From Saccharophagus sp. K07 (GTDB lineage: Bacteria > Pseudomonadota > Gammaproteobacteria > Pseudomonadales > Cellvibrionaceae): DNA of 64,000 bases. Location: NCBI RefSeq assembly GCF_014336955.1, contig NZ_QRAI01000001.1, positions 434,001 through 498,000 on the forward strand. The letters are read 5' to 3'. Made by a program: the position numbers and the translations under genes. The notes beneath the pieces are model-generated. The model searched no databases and was not told where the DNA came from. It was given only the letters and a program-made list of their open reading frames with translations. This document shows, piece by piece, positions 39,956 through 50,600 of the stretch (position 1 is the first letter of the stretch; each line of letters begins with the position of its first letter).

Positions 39956-42877
39956 ATGAGCAATTCTTTCCTAAAACGAACTCGTGTAAATCGAGTTTTT
40001 TATTTTTTCTTTATAGTCGTTTTTACTTTTTTATATTCCTTAAATAGCTGGGCTCTTGGTGAGCCTGCCTATATTAGTGATAAGGCCGAGACTGGCGCTC
40101 TGGGAATTGTCGGGAAAGAACGTACGGCTTCTATATATGTAGATGCGGCGGATTTTCCTGGCGTTATTAGGGCGGCAAAAGATCTCGCGCTCGATGTCCA
40201 GCGGGTATCCGCAAAACTCCCTGCGCTGGTGCAGTCTCCGGAAGAATTGAAGGGGCACGCCATTATTATTGGAACGCTTGAGCGCAGCCCGTTAATTCGC
40301 CAATTAGTAGAGCTGAAAAAACTGGATGTCGCGGCTATTGCTGGACAATGGGACGCGTTTCATCTCGAAGTGATCGACAATCCTCTTCCTAATATTGAGC
40401 GTGCGCTGGTGATCGTCGGTGCGGATAAGCGGGGAGCGATTTACGGAATTTACGACATTTCTGAACAAATCGGTGTATCGCCCTGGTACTACTGGGCAGA
40501 TGTTCCCCCAAAGCACAAAGAGCAAATTTATGTGCGCGCAGGCACGCACAAACAGAGTGCGCCGACCGTGCGCTACCGCGGTATTTTCCTTAATGACGAA
40601 GCGCCGGCTTTGACCAATTGGGTTAAAGCGAATCACGGTGACTATAACCACGAGTTTTACGCGAAAGTGTTCGAGTTGCTTCTGCGTTTAAAGGCCAATT
40701 ATTTATGGCCGGCTATGTGGAATAACGCCTTCAACGATGACGATCCGAAAAACCAGGCCTTGGCGGATGAGTACGGCATAGTGATGGGCACATCGCATCA
40801 TGAGCCTATGATGCGCGCAGATAAAGAATGGAACCGCTATGGCAAAGGCCCATGGGAATACTCCATCAACCGCGAAAATATTTTTGAGTTTTGGCGAGCA
40901 GGTACGCAGCGCGCCAAACCTTATGAAAGTCTGTACACACTTGGAATGCGCGGACAAGAAGACGCGCCTATGAGCGAAGGTGAAAATATTGAGCTGTTGG
41001 AACTGATTGTTCGCGATCAGCGCAATATTCTCAGCGAAGTATTTCCTCATACCCCGCTCGAAGAAATTCCGCAGGTCTGGTGCTTATATAAAGAAGTACA
41101 AGCTTATTACGAAAAAGGCATGCGCGTGCCGGACGACATTACCTTGTTGTGGAGTGATGACAACTGGGGGAATATCCGTCGTTTACCAACGCCGCAAGAG
41201 CGCAATCGTAAAGGTGGTGCAGGGGTTTATTATCATTTCGACTATGTGGGTGGTCCGCGATCTTATCGTTGGATTAATTCGACTCCCATCGCCAAAATCT
41301 GGGAACAAATGCATTTGGCCTACCGCTACGGCGCTACCCAAATTTGGATTACCAATGTCGGCGATCTCAAACCCATGGAATTTCCGACCGAATTTTTCCT
41401 GCGCATGGCGTGGAATCCGCAGCAATGGCCAAAAGAGCGTTTGCAGGAATTTGGCCGTTTATGGGCAGAGAGAGAATTCGGCCCTGAATACGCAGCTGAT
41501 ATTGAAGCGCTGATCACCGGCTATACCCGCCATAACGGCCGGCGCAAACCCGAGTTAATGGAGCCGGAAACCTACAGTCTGCTGCATTACGGTGAAGCTG
41601 ATCGGATTCTGGAAGAATTACAGCAGCTGACTGCCAAGGCGGAATACATTTACAGCAAGATAAGCGCGGATAAACGCGATGCTTATTATCAGTTGGTGCT
41701 GCATCCGGTGCTCGCCACTGCAACCGTCTCCCGTCTTTATATAGCGACTGGTAAAAATCGCCTTTACGCCAATCAGGGGCGCAATATTGCGGACCGCTAT
41801 CGCCAGGAAGCCAAAGAATTGTTCCGTCAGGACCAGGCATTACGCGAGCGCTACCACAGCATCAATGGCGGCAAATGGCGTCATTTTATGGATCAATCCC
41901 ATATTGGTTACACCAATTGGCAGAATCCGGAAGGCGATCAGCTGCCGGTGCTGTACGAATATGTGCCGGGTGATTATGCGGAAATGGGCATCGCAGTCGA
42001 AGGTATTGCGGAATCCTGGCCGTCGGCGGTAGCGGGCACTTGGCCGCATAAAGGTAAGCATGAATTGCTGTTTGATTTTTACGGCAAACAAACCCGCGAA
42101 TTGGTGATGTTCAATCGCGGCCAGCATCCTTTTGAATTCACTGCCACTGCGGAACCTTGGATTAAGCTCAGCAAGGCAAGCGGCCCGGTTCAAGATCAGG
42201 TTGCTATTGCTGTGACTATTGATTGGGATGCGTTGCCGGATGGTGTTGCACAAGGACAAATTGTTTTTCGCGGCACTGGCTGGCAGAGCGCGAGAATTTC
42301 TGTCTCAGCCAACAAACCTGTAGCGAAGTTGCGAGAGACCGCCAAAGGTTATCTCGAAGCGGATGGATATATAGCAATAGAAGCGGCCAACTTTACCACC
42401 AGCAAAGCGGTTAAAGGTTTTGCGTGGCAGGAAATCCCTTTGCATGGGCGCACTCACAGCTCGATCTCGGTTTATCCCATTGGCGATCAAGTCTTTAGCA
42501 ATCCGGCAAAAGCACCTTACGTCGAATATCCCATAACCTTCTTCTCATCGGGCGAAGTCGATGTGCAAGTTTTGCTGGCGCCGAGTCTGCCGTTCGTTCC
42601 CGGCCGTGGGTTGCGTTACGCTGTCGCGATTGGTAACGAAAAACCGCAGATAGTGGACTTTTTGCAGGGCTATAAGGATGGTGATGCCGCATGGGAAGAA
42701 TCGGTAAAAGATGGAGTGCGTGTAGGCAGCAGTCGTCACAAGATAAAACATCCAGGACCGACTACACTGAGATTGTATGCGGTAGATCCCGGCGTTACGC
42801 CACAAAAATTATTGATCAATACCGGAGGCTTAAAGCCGAGTTATCTCGGGCCGGAACAAAGTCCGTTTTTACAATAA
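39956..42877 (+). CDS. GH115 family alpha-glucuronidase (xylan alpha-1,2-glucuronidase)
   Basis: GH115 enzymes remove (4-O-methyl-)glucuronic acid side chains from glucuronoxylan and its oligomers. The form starting at 39956 has 973 residues and an evident signal peptide (FYFFFIVVFTFLYSLNSWA). An N-terminal alpha/beta domain is followed by the barrel, with RYRGIFLNDEAPALTNW, LKANYLWPAMWNNAFNDDDP, MGTSHHEPMMRADKEW, LWSDDNWGNIRRLP and YHFDYVGGPRSYRW. A C-terminal beta-rich region ends in a TTLRLYAVDPGV segment. Family assignment rests on these motifs. It is divergent from the AraC gene and near xylA/xylB, so it is probably periplasmic or secreted and xylan-induced. Confidence 0.94.
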   Translation: MSNSFLKRTRVNRVFYFFFIVVFTFLYSLNSWALGEPAYISDKAETGALGIVGKERTASIYVDAADFPGVIRAAKDLALDVQRVSAKLPALVQSPEELKGHAIIIGTLERSPLIRQLVELKKLDVAAIAGQWDAFHLEVIDNPLPNIERALVIVGADKRGAIYGIYDISEQIGVSPWYYWADVPPKHKEQIYVRAGTHKQSAPTVRYRGIFLNDEAPALTNWVKANHGDYNHEFYAKVFELLLRLKANYLWPAMWNNAFNDDDPKNQALADEYGIVMGTSHHEPMMRADKEWNRYGKGPWEYSINRENIFEFWRAGTQRAKPYESLYTLGMRGQEDAPMSEGENIELLELIVRDQRNILSEVFPHTPLEEIPQVWCLYKEVQAYYEKGMRVPDDITLLWSDDNWGNIRRLPTPQERNRKGGAGVYYHFDYVGGPRSYRWINSTPIAKIWEQMHLAYRYGATQIWITNVGDLKPMEFPTEFFLRMAWNPQQWPKERLQEFGRLWAEREFGPEYAADIEALITGYTRHNGRRKPELMEPETYSLLHYGEADRILEELQQLTAKAEYIYSKISADKRDAYYQLVLHPVLATATVSRLYIATGKNRLYANQGRNIADRYRQEAKELFRQDQALRERYHSINGGKWRHFMDQSHIGYTNWQNPEGDQLPVLYEYVPGDYAEMGIAVEGIAESWPSAVAGTWPHKGKHELLFDFYGKQTRELVMFNRGQHPFEFTATAEPWIKLSKASGPVQDQVAIAVTIDWDALPDGVAQGQIVFRGTGWQSARISVSANKPVAKLRETAKGYLEADGYIAIEAANFTTSKAVKGFAWQEIPLHGRTHSSISVYPIGDQVFSNPAKAPYVEYPITFFSSGEVDVQVLLAPSLPFVPGRGLRYAVAIGNEKPQIVDFLQGYKDGDAAWEESVKDGVRVGSSRHKIKHPGPTTLRLYAVDPGVTPQKLLINTGGLKPSYLGPEQSPFLQ

Positions 42878-42893
42878 ATAGGGTTTTAGCTGT

Positions 42894-42926
42894 CATGTGC
42901 GACAAACGATCGTTTTGTCGCACATG
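42894..42926 (+). terminator. Hairpin after the GH115 gene
   Basis: A perfect 13-bp stem (42894-42906 with 42914-42926) lies 16 nt after the stop, with CGATCG in the loop region. No T-run follows, so it may be an mRNA 3'-end stabiliser or a weak terminator. Confidence 0.55.
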
Positions 42927-43099
42927 CTGATCTGATCATAATGAGTTTATGGCGCGCGTTTGACAAAAGATAGATTCAACGCCTAGCCCTATGTTAGTCT
43001 TTGCCGCAGCTCTCCTGCTGGATAGGAATAAAAATAAGGCAGAGCTTATTAGCTGGTGACTGTGTTCAAAGTGCAGGTTCATAAAAATAAAAGCACTAC

Positions 43100-43220
43100 T
43101 ATCTGATTTATTTGACTCGCTACACGCATTCAACTTGCGGTATCAGATAATCCAAATGCCATTTCACATATGGCACTTAGTGTGTGCGAACTTGCCTTGA
43201 AGTAGTCCTATCACCTCAAT
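43100..43220. promoter_or_regulatory. Repeats in the leader region before the CBM lipoprotein gene
   Basis: Three elements lie here. TATCTGAT (43100-43107) and ATCAGATA (43142-43149) are inverted copies. TGCCAT-N7-ATGGCA (43157-43175) is a 19-bp inverted repeat with operator-like spacing. CCTATCACCTCAAT (43207-43220) matches the site upstream of GH115 in 13 of 14 positions. The whole gap 42878-43592 otherwise contains only the short frame at 43284 and a 7-bp hairpin (43443-43464). Confidence 0.45.
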
Positions 43221-43283
43221 CATTGTTCTGCTGTAAATAGTGCCGCTCTGTGCAGCCTTGTCTGGCGTAAAGCCGGAGGGTGT

Positions 43284-43415
43284 ATGCGGAAAATAATAAC
43301 GAATGTTGCTTATATGACAGCGTGGGCCATGCTTGCATCAAGTGCTGAGGCTAATGCCGTTTTTCTGACACTTGTTGGGAGCTGCGATCTTCCAAAAGTT
43401 GGCTATTCTGACTAA
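43284..43415 (+). CDS. Short exported peptide or truncated secreted protein (43 codons)
   Basis: An ATG preceded by a strong ribosome-binding site (GGAGGG at 43275-43280) opens a 43-codon frame. Its first 23 residues look like a signal peptide: MRKIITNVAYMTAWAMLASS, then AEA-N. Only about 20 residues follow (AVFLTLVGSCDLPKVGYSD). It may be a real small peptide or the 5' remnant of a secreted-protein gene. It sits about 180 nt upstream of the large CBM lipoprotein gene. Confidence 0.4.
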   Translation: MRKIITNVAYMTAWAMLASSAEANAVFLTLVGSCDLPKVGYSD

Positions 43416-43592
43416 TTGGCTATGCTCTAAAAGGGCTATTCCCAAACCGTACGCAGGCGGTTTGCAGTAACACTTTCATGGACGGGCTTTAAGCACAATA
43501 ACAATAAAGGCTCGATACATTGGGGTCGATCCCGGGCAAACATCATCGGTTAAAAAACAAATAACTATTAATCAGGTAATCTCGGAGACGCT

Positions 43593-46500
43593 ATGTCTAA
43601 GTCAATTTCCAGGAGTCCATTTGCGTGGCCGCTATATGCTAGCTTCGCAATTCTGTCGGCGTGTTCCGACAGTGATCCGGCGAACGTGTCCTTTAATGGT
43701 GGGGACACAACTGTGGTGGAAACCAATGTCATTCCAAACCATGACTTATCCAACGGCGATGAAGGTTGGGAAACGAGAGCTGACAGCGTCGTTGCTGAGT
43801 TTGCACTAGCTCCGACCCTGGGTCAGGGCGGCAACAGTCTGAAGACGTCGGTGAAAATTGTGGAAGTTGACAGCGCACCCGACGATATCTCTGTGGGGCC
43901 ATCTTCCGTCACTGTGAAACCTGGACAAGCCTATTCCGGGGCCGCCTATGTAAAAGGTCCTTTGTGTGGTTTGACCCGATTTGTGGTTAATCCAGTCGGC
44001 AATACGGATCCTGAGCAGATTTTAGTTAGTCAGAATGTTTTCCTGACTGGTCAACCGCAGATGGTTGAGTTTTATTTTCAGGTTCCGGATGGCGTCTCTG
44101 AAGTAGAAATCCCGGTACAAATGGGATTCGCCGATAATATCGGCAGTGAAATTTATATCGATCGGATGATTGCCGCACCCATCCCCCGTATGCCACCTAT
44201 ACAGGAAGGCAACGTTGTTCCCAACTCCGATTTTGAAGAAAGCACAACGACTATCGCTGGCGCTACAGGCTCCTGGGGAAATACAGCACCGGAGGCGGGT
44301 GCAACATTTAGCGTGGACTCTTCAGGAGTTGCGCAAAGCGGCAACAACGCGGTCAGAATCGATTTTCAAGATTCGGTCGGCACTGGCGATCCCTGGGCTA
44401 TTGAAGGCGGACCTACCAACGTTAGCGTAGTGTCTGGCTGGACTTACACATTTTCTGCCTGGGTGAAGGGCGATAACGGGGGCAAGATCAATTTCCTGGT
44501 GCAAAACCCGACGCAATACAACTCTTATGGTACTCAGGAAATAGAGCTTACCGCTGAATGGCAAGAAGTGCGTTTCTCAGCAAAAATCGATGGCACTGAT
44601 GTAGTCCGTCTCTACGCCCAATACAATTTCGCTGAAAACAAGGGCAAAACCATCTACGTCGACAACATTAAGCTGATTCCGCCGGATACTTGCCCATATG
44701 CTCCTTCGTCTGGGGATCTGGTCAGCGATAACGCCTCCCTGTTTGACTACAACCACGTTACCAATGGCAGTCTGGAAGAGGATGTTCTCGATTTCCTCGG
44801 TTGGGAAACCAAAGCCGCAAATGGCGCCAGTGCCGATTTCGACATGCAAATCGTCGACAAATTTAATCGGTCTTTGGTTAACAAAGGTAATCAATCTCTC
44901 AGAGTCAGCATAATCGACACAACGGCAAATCCTGCCGATATCCAGGCTGGTCCTGCTGATATTTTTGTCGTTCCCGGAAAAACCTATATTTATTCTGCTT
45001 TTGCGCGTGGCACCGTGGGCACCAAGGCGAAATTCGTTCCCGTGCTGAGCGATGCTATTGCGACGTCACTGGAAGGTTTGGAAGTGACGTTCGACAACGT
45101 TTGGCAGCAAGTCACGTTTGATTTCACTGTGCCGGAAAACGCTCCCGTTTTAACCGAGACAGAGCTCCAGGAAGCCCGCTTGCCTGCTGATGCAGTTGTA
45201 GCTCGTCTGCAAATGGCGGTGAATCTGGGTTATCCGCAGAATGAAGGAAAATATGTTTTCCTGGATGATTTCACTTTGTTGCCAAACGCTCTCACCAACG
45301 GCGATTTGGAAGACGGTCTGCAGGGGTGGGCCACGGTTGCCCCGGACAATATTGCGACTACCACGCTGGATAACACCGACGCGCACACCGGCAACAATTC
45401 ATTGCGATTTGATTTCAGCAAAAATGCCGCTAATTCAGATGACTCCGGCTTCTTATTGCAACTGGAAGACGTTTATGCCGGATTTGAAAATGTGGCAGTT
45501 GAAGGTGGACGCAAATATTACGTTTCCGCGCGATTCAATGGTGATTCCGGCGCGCGTGTAAAACTGCTCGTCAATTCCGCAGATGGTTCGAAGGAGTTTG
45601 CTTCCAGCGTTACCACTTTGAGTGGTGGTTGGCAGGAAGTCACATTCACAGCCAATATTCCGGAAGATGTTGAAGTGGTGAATGTAATCGCGCAAATGGG
45701 TTACCCCTCAAACGCTCTGCACTCGATTAGTTTGGATACCTTCAGATTGGTATCGCAAATTCCGCCGCCGCCCCGTGCGAAAGCCGCCAATCTGGTATCG
45801 AACGGTAATTTTGAGACTGGAGCTACCACAGGCTGGGAGGGAAACAACGCGGCAATTGAGCTGGTTGATGCAAACAAAAATGCGGACGGCGTACGTTCCG
45901 GCCGTTATGCGTTGCGCGTGTCTGATCGAGCATACGACTGGGCTTCTGCACAATTCGAATTGGGAGACAGTGCTCTTACCGCAGGTGACAGCTATTTCGC
46001 TGCTGCTTGGGTGAAAGTGGATGGCGCAGTTGCGGATACGCTGCAGCTGACCTTGCTCGTTCAATACTCTGAAGGTGATCCGGATTATATTCCGATTGCC
46101 AACACAGGCTTAGCCGATACCCTGGAGTGGACGCGCCTAGCCGGTGTATTCACCTTCAATCCGGGCAGAACGGTCACATCCATCAGGCCCTATATAGAAG
46201 CGACTAACGCCGAGACCAATTATTTTATTGATGAGTTGGTTGTCACCAAGATTTACAACATCAATGGTGGATTCGAGTCGGGCGATATCTCGAAGTGGGA
46301 TGAGGCGGGTGCAACCATCGAAGTCACCACGGCGGAAAAACACTCCGGCGAATTCTCAGTGCACGTGACTGGCCGCACTGAAAACTGGAATTCCGTGCAA
46401 TACGACATGCGCGATATAGGCCTGGTGCCGGGGCGTACTTATCTGTTGTCCGCCTGGGTGAAAGTGGATGGTGCAACCGCAGAAACCATCAAAATGACGA

Positions 46501-47645
46501 TGGAATATGTGGATGAGAGCGAATCTCCACAATATCGCACCATTGCCAGCTCTTCCGATACGTTGAACTGGGTTCAGCTAAGCAACACATTTACTTATTT
46601 GCCTGATGGGGAAGTGAGCACGCTCAAAGTCTACTTTGAGTCGGATAGCGCTACGGCATCCTATTTTGTTGATGACCTGGTCATTACAGAATTCGTACCT
46701 CCTGTGAGTGTGATTACTAATGGCGATCTTGAGACAGGTACGATCAAAGGATGGGAGCCCTCCGGTGGCGCCACTGCCATTTCCGTTGTGCAATGGCCGC
46801 AAGGCGGTGCTCATTCAGGGTTCTTTGGTCTGCATGTGTCAGGCAGAAGCGCCAACTGGCATTCTGCGCAATACCCCCTGCTGGATTTGGAGTTGGAAAA
46901 AAATACTTCTTATAAAGCGTCCGTATGGGTCAAGCTCGCCGGTGATACTGAACTTGACACGGTATATCTGACGCTGCTCTTGAATGACGGCGGAGCGGAT
47001 CAGTACATCAATGTTGCGAGTGCGACCGTCACCAACACTAAATGGACCAAGCTGGAAGGTATTTTCGACTACGCACCGACTGGCGATGTGACAAATTTGC
47101 GTCTGTATATCGAAGCCGTAGGCGCTGAAACCAGCTATTACATCGATGACCTTGTCGTTGCGCGCAATTACGCCTTTAACGGCGGTCTGGAAGTGAGCGC
47201 TACAGACCATATCGGTTGGACTGGCTCTGGTGCGGCAAACATCTCCGTGACAGACGAGGAAAAACAGCACGGTTCTTTCTCACTGTATGTGACGGATCGA
47301 GCAGCGAATTGGAACGCTGCGCAGTTCGATCTGACAAATAGCGGCATGCAACCCGGCAAAACCTACGATATTTCTGCATGGGTGAAAATTGATGGGATCG
47401 TTGAAGATCCCATTGCAATGACCATGGAAACGCGACGACGGGCAGATGATTCGGAATCGAGCTACACCACGCTGGATCGCGCTGAAGACACCTCGGACTG
47501 GGTACAACTCAAAGTCCGGTATGCCTTTGCCTTTGACGAAATGCCTGAGATTTTCAAGGTTTATTTTGAGGCGACCGATGCAGACAGCTCTTATTACGTG
47601 GACTCATTGGTGATCACAGAAGTAGACGAAATCTATACGCATTAA
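43593..47645 (+). CDS. Large lipoprotein with eight tandem CBM4/9/22-like domains and no catalytic domain
   Basis: This 1350-residue protein has a lipobox LSAC (Cys24), so it is membrane-anchored and probably surface-exposed. Eight beta-sandwich repeats of about 150-180 residues start near 40, 205, 385, 566, 730, 890, 1040 and 1195. Each opens with an N-x-(D/G)-(F/L)-E-like motif and closes with a (Y/F)xDxxx(I/V) strand. Repeats 5-8 share GRTxxWxSxQY(D/P) and PGxTYxxSAWVKxDG signatures of xylan-binding CBM22-type modules; 1-4 are a more divergent group. No hydrolase domain is present. It starts 48 nt before a TonB-dependent receptor gene, which suggests polysaccharide capture for uptake. Glycan specificity is inference. 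Confidence 0.85.
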   Translation: MSKSISRSPFAWPLYASFAILSACSDSDPANVSFNGGDTTVVETNVIPNHDLSNGDEGWETRADSVVAEFALAPTLGQGGNSLKTSVKIVEVDSAPDDISVGPSSVTVKPGQAYSGAAYVKGPLCGLTRFVVNPVGNTDPEQILVSQNVFLTGQPQMVEFYFQVPDGVSEVEIPVQMGFADNIGSEIYIDRMIAAPIPRMPPIQEGNVVPNSDFEESTTTIAGATGSWGNTAPEAGATFSVDSSGVAQSGNNAVRIDFQDSVGTGDPWAIEGGPTNVSVVSGWTYTFSAWVKGDNGGKINFLVQNPTQYNSYGTQEIELTAEWQEVRFSAKIDGTDVVRLYAQYNFAENKGKTIYVDNIKLIPPDTCPYAPSSGDLVSDNASLFDYNHVTNGSLEEDVLDFLGWETKAANGASADFDMQIVDKFNRSLVNKGNQSLRVSIIDTTANPADIQAGPADIFVVPGKTYIYSAFARGTVGTKAKFVPVLSDAIATSLEGLEVTFDNVWQQVTFDFTVPENAPVLTETELQEARLPADAVVARLQMAVNLGYPQNEGKYVFLDDFTLLPNALTNGDLEDGLQGWATVAPDNIATTTLDNTDAHTGNNSLRFDFSKNAANSDDSGFLLQLEDVYAGFENVAVEGGRKYYVSARFNGDSGARVKLLVNSADGSKEFASSVTTLSGGWQEVTFTANIPEDVEVVNVIAQMGYPSNALHSISLDTFRLVSQIPPPPRAKAANLVSNGNFETGATTGWEGNNAAIELVDANKNADGVRSGRYALRVSDRAYDWASAQFELGDSALTAGDSYFAAAWVKVDGAVADTLQLTLLVQYSEGDPDYIPIANTGLADTLEWTRLAGVFTFNPGRTVTSIRPYIEATNAETNYFIDELVVTKIYNINGGFESGDISKWDEAGATIEVTTAEKHSGEFSVHVTGRTENWNSVQYDMRDIGLVPGRTYLLSAWVKVDGATAETIKMTMEYVDESESPQYRTIASSSDTLNWVQLSNTFTYLPDGEVSTLKVYFESDSATASYFVDDLVITEFVPPVSVITNGDLETGTIKGWEPSGGATAISVVQWPQGGAHSGFFGLHVSGRSANWHSAQYPLLDLELEKNTSYKASVWVKLAGDTELDTVYLTLLLNDGGADQYINVASATVTNTKWTKLEGIFDYAPTGDVTNLRLYIEAVGAETSYYIDDLVVARNYAFNGGLEVSATDHIGWTGSGAANISVTDEEKQHGSFSLYVTDRAANWNAAQFDLTNSGMQPGKTYDISAWVKIDGIVEDPIAMTMETRRRADDSESSYTTLDRAEDTSDWVQLKVRYAFAFDEMPEIFKVYFEATDADSSYYVDSLVITEVDEIYTH

Positions 47646-47693
47646 AAAGCGAGTTGAAACTGTTATTCACTGTCACGTTTACAGAATTCGAGA

Positions 47694-50600
47694 ATGGTTA
47701 TGACGAATAAAATAAATACCTTGCGTAATAAAACAGGCATATTCACCTACTCTTCGACAGCTGTTTTGCTCGGCGCTTTATTTGCTCAGCAGGCTTATGC
47801 GCAAAACGCAGAAACAGAGGAAACTGCAGCTCCGGTAGTGGAAGAGGTGGTGGTATATGGAATTAAACAATCGCTGAAAAACGCCCAGGATTTAAAACGG
47901 GATTCGGCGACGGTAATCGATGCCATTACGGCATCGGATATTACCTCGCTGCCGGATAAATCTGTGGTGGACGCGCTGACGCGCGTCCCCGGGGTAACCG
48001 TGGAAGTATTCGAAGCGACGGATGACCCCGAGCACTTTGGCGCAGAGGGAAGTAGCGCGCTGGTGCGCGGCCTTGATCGCACACTGACGCAATTTAATGG
48101 CCGCACATCCTTCAGTGCGACTCAGTGGGGAGCGGTTAACCTCTCGCATATTCCATCGGAGTTAGTGGGGGCAATTGAAGTACAGAAAAACCAAACCGCT
48201 TCCATGATTGAAGGTGGTATTGCAGGTACTTTGAACGTTATCACCCGTAAGGCATTCGATAGCCCCGGAATGCAATTGGGTGGAGCTATTAAAGCGGATT
48301 ACGGCGATCTGGTAGAAGAATGGTCTCCGAATATTTCCGGTTTGTTCAGTAACCGCTGGGAAACCAATGCTGGTGAGATTGGTTTTTTGGTGTCGGTAGC
48401 TTGGAGTGAAACCAATGCGGCATCCCAATCCGTCGGTACTCACAACTACTATGAAAAAAGTAATCGCACCGCGCCACGGTATCCGGAGGGGAATTCCCTG
48501 GACGGCGTGGGTTCGCCGCTTCCTGGCGCAGATCCTGATGCCGTTTATTGGTTGCCGCCTTCTATTCAGGTGAGAACCAAACAAGACGCTAACGAACGTT
48601 TGGGTTTCGTCTCGTCACTGCAATGGCGCAACCCGTCCGAAACATTTTTGGCTACCTTGGAATTTATTCGTTCGGATAACAAGTCTTCCTGGACGGAGCG
48701 TCTGGTACAGAATAAAGACCAGTTGGGCGATCAGTTCGACAACGCCAATATCGTGAATGTGCTGGAAATTCCCGGCATTTCCGGTTTGAACGAAAGTTTT
48801 GATCCTGAGACCGGCTTGTTCACTCACGGTGTTTTGGCCGGTAGCGGCACAGCTACCTATGGATACGCACCAGAAACGCGTTATCACGATGAAGAAACTT
48901 ATGTGAACGACATAAGTTTGGACATCGAATGGAAAGTCAACGATAACCTCACCATCAACAGTGATATTCAATTTGTGGATTCAGGCCTGGTTCTGTTCGA
49001 CCACACGATCCACAGTTATTTTGAATCTGATGTGTGGATGGATTTTAGAAGTCCTGACAATCCGCAAGTCGGTTTCCTGGGCAGCAACTTCCACATGCTA
49101 AGTTCCGCAGAAGCGGCGGCGGGTCACAAAGGGACTGTATTGAAAGATGCCAACGGTAATTATTGGGGCGGTGATATTACCTCTATTACGGACCCCGCCA
49201 ATATTCATACCCGCTCAGCCATGGACCATAACACCGACAGCTCCGGAAAAGATTTTGCGTTTTCATTGGATGCGGATTATGAATTGGAAGATAGCTGGTT
49301 AACCAATATCAAAGTCGGCTTCCGTGTATCGGATAGAAGTCAGACTCACAAATCGACGGAATATGACTGGGGTGTGATTTCTCCGGAATGGAGTTCGCAA
49401 CACAGACGCTCCGTGGCGGATTATCCGCAATTCCAGGAAGTATTCGATTTCGGTAGAGGCTTCCACAACGGCAAAGCGTTTGTCGACGGCAGCGTCACTG
49501 CTTTCTATATGCCAAGATTGGACTGGGTAAAAGATCTGAACGCGTTCGAGCGCGAATTCCGCTCTATTATTCCGAAAGAATACGATCCAGATATTGCTGC
49601 CCTGCCGATTGGTGAGGGATTCCCCGATGCAAATGATCCACGCCGGGATTCCACCTGGTGGTACACCGAAGAAGAAGGCGCGGGCGATCCCTTCTACACA
49701 TTGGAAAGCCGATATGTGGAAGGCAAAGAGCCCGGCAGCCCATATTCGCCGTACTACATTTTTACGGTAGAAGAGCGAAAAAGCGCCGCTTATGTTCAAT
49801 TCGATTTCGACTTTGTCGATCTGCCAATGCCTATTCGCGGGAATTTAGGTTTCCGCTACGTGGATATCGACGTGTCGACAACGGGTTCGCGAAATTTCTC
49901 GACGCCTTTAAAAGCTGGAGCTTGGTCTGACCCTGCACGTTATGCTCCGACCACCCAGATCATCGGATTTCCCGCCGACTTGGAGCAATGGTTACGTGAC
50001 AACGCTGCGGCTTATGAAGAAGCCATCGCAGCGGGTGAAACACCGCCTGTCCCAGATCCATCGACGCTGGAATGGCTCAATGGTTATTCGGAACGCACCA
50101 GCGTTAAACCAAAACGCTATTCAACCGTGTTGCCCAGCTTGAACTTGGCGATGAATTTAAGGGAAGACTTGATTTTGCGCTTTGCCGCATCAAAAGCGAT
50201 TTATCTGCCGCACTTGTCGTTGAAACGAGCGAGCCAGGAGTTAGGGGTCCAGGTGACCGCAGTAGAGGATGATAATCCACCCACTGGATGGGATTCGGAA
50301 ACACGGGGTGAGCCGCTCAAGTCGGTTACCTTCGTGAACTACACCAGCTCTACTGTTGGTGGCTCCAACCCGCACTTGTTGCCGGAAGAGTCGATTAACG
50401 TTGACTTGGGACTTGAGTGGTATTTCTCTGATGTAGGTTCTTTGTCCGGCGTCATTTTTACCAAAGACATGGATAACCTGATCCGCAAAGGCTCAGCTCG
50501 TCTGGACACGGATAACCCCTCAACTGGTGCAGTGGTAACGGTTGTTCAGGCGGATACCTATGAGAACGTCGGTAAAGCGAGAATCGATGGTTTCGAAATT

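Noticed and set aside
43593-47645. The repeat protein as a multidomain xylanase
   Set aside because: No glycoside hydrolase motif is visible; all segments are beta-sandwich binding-like domains.
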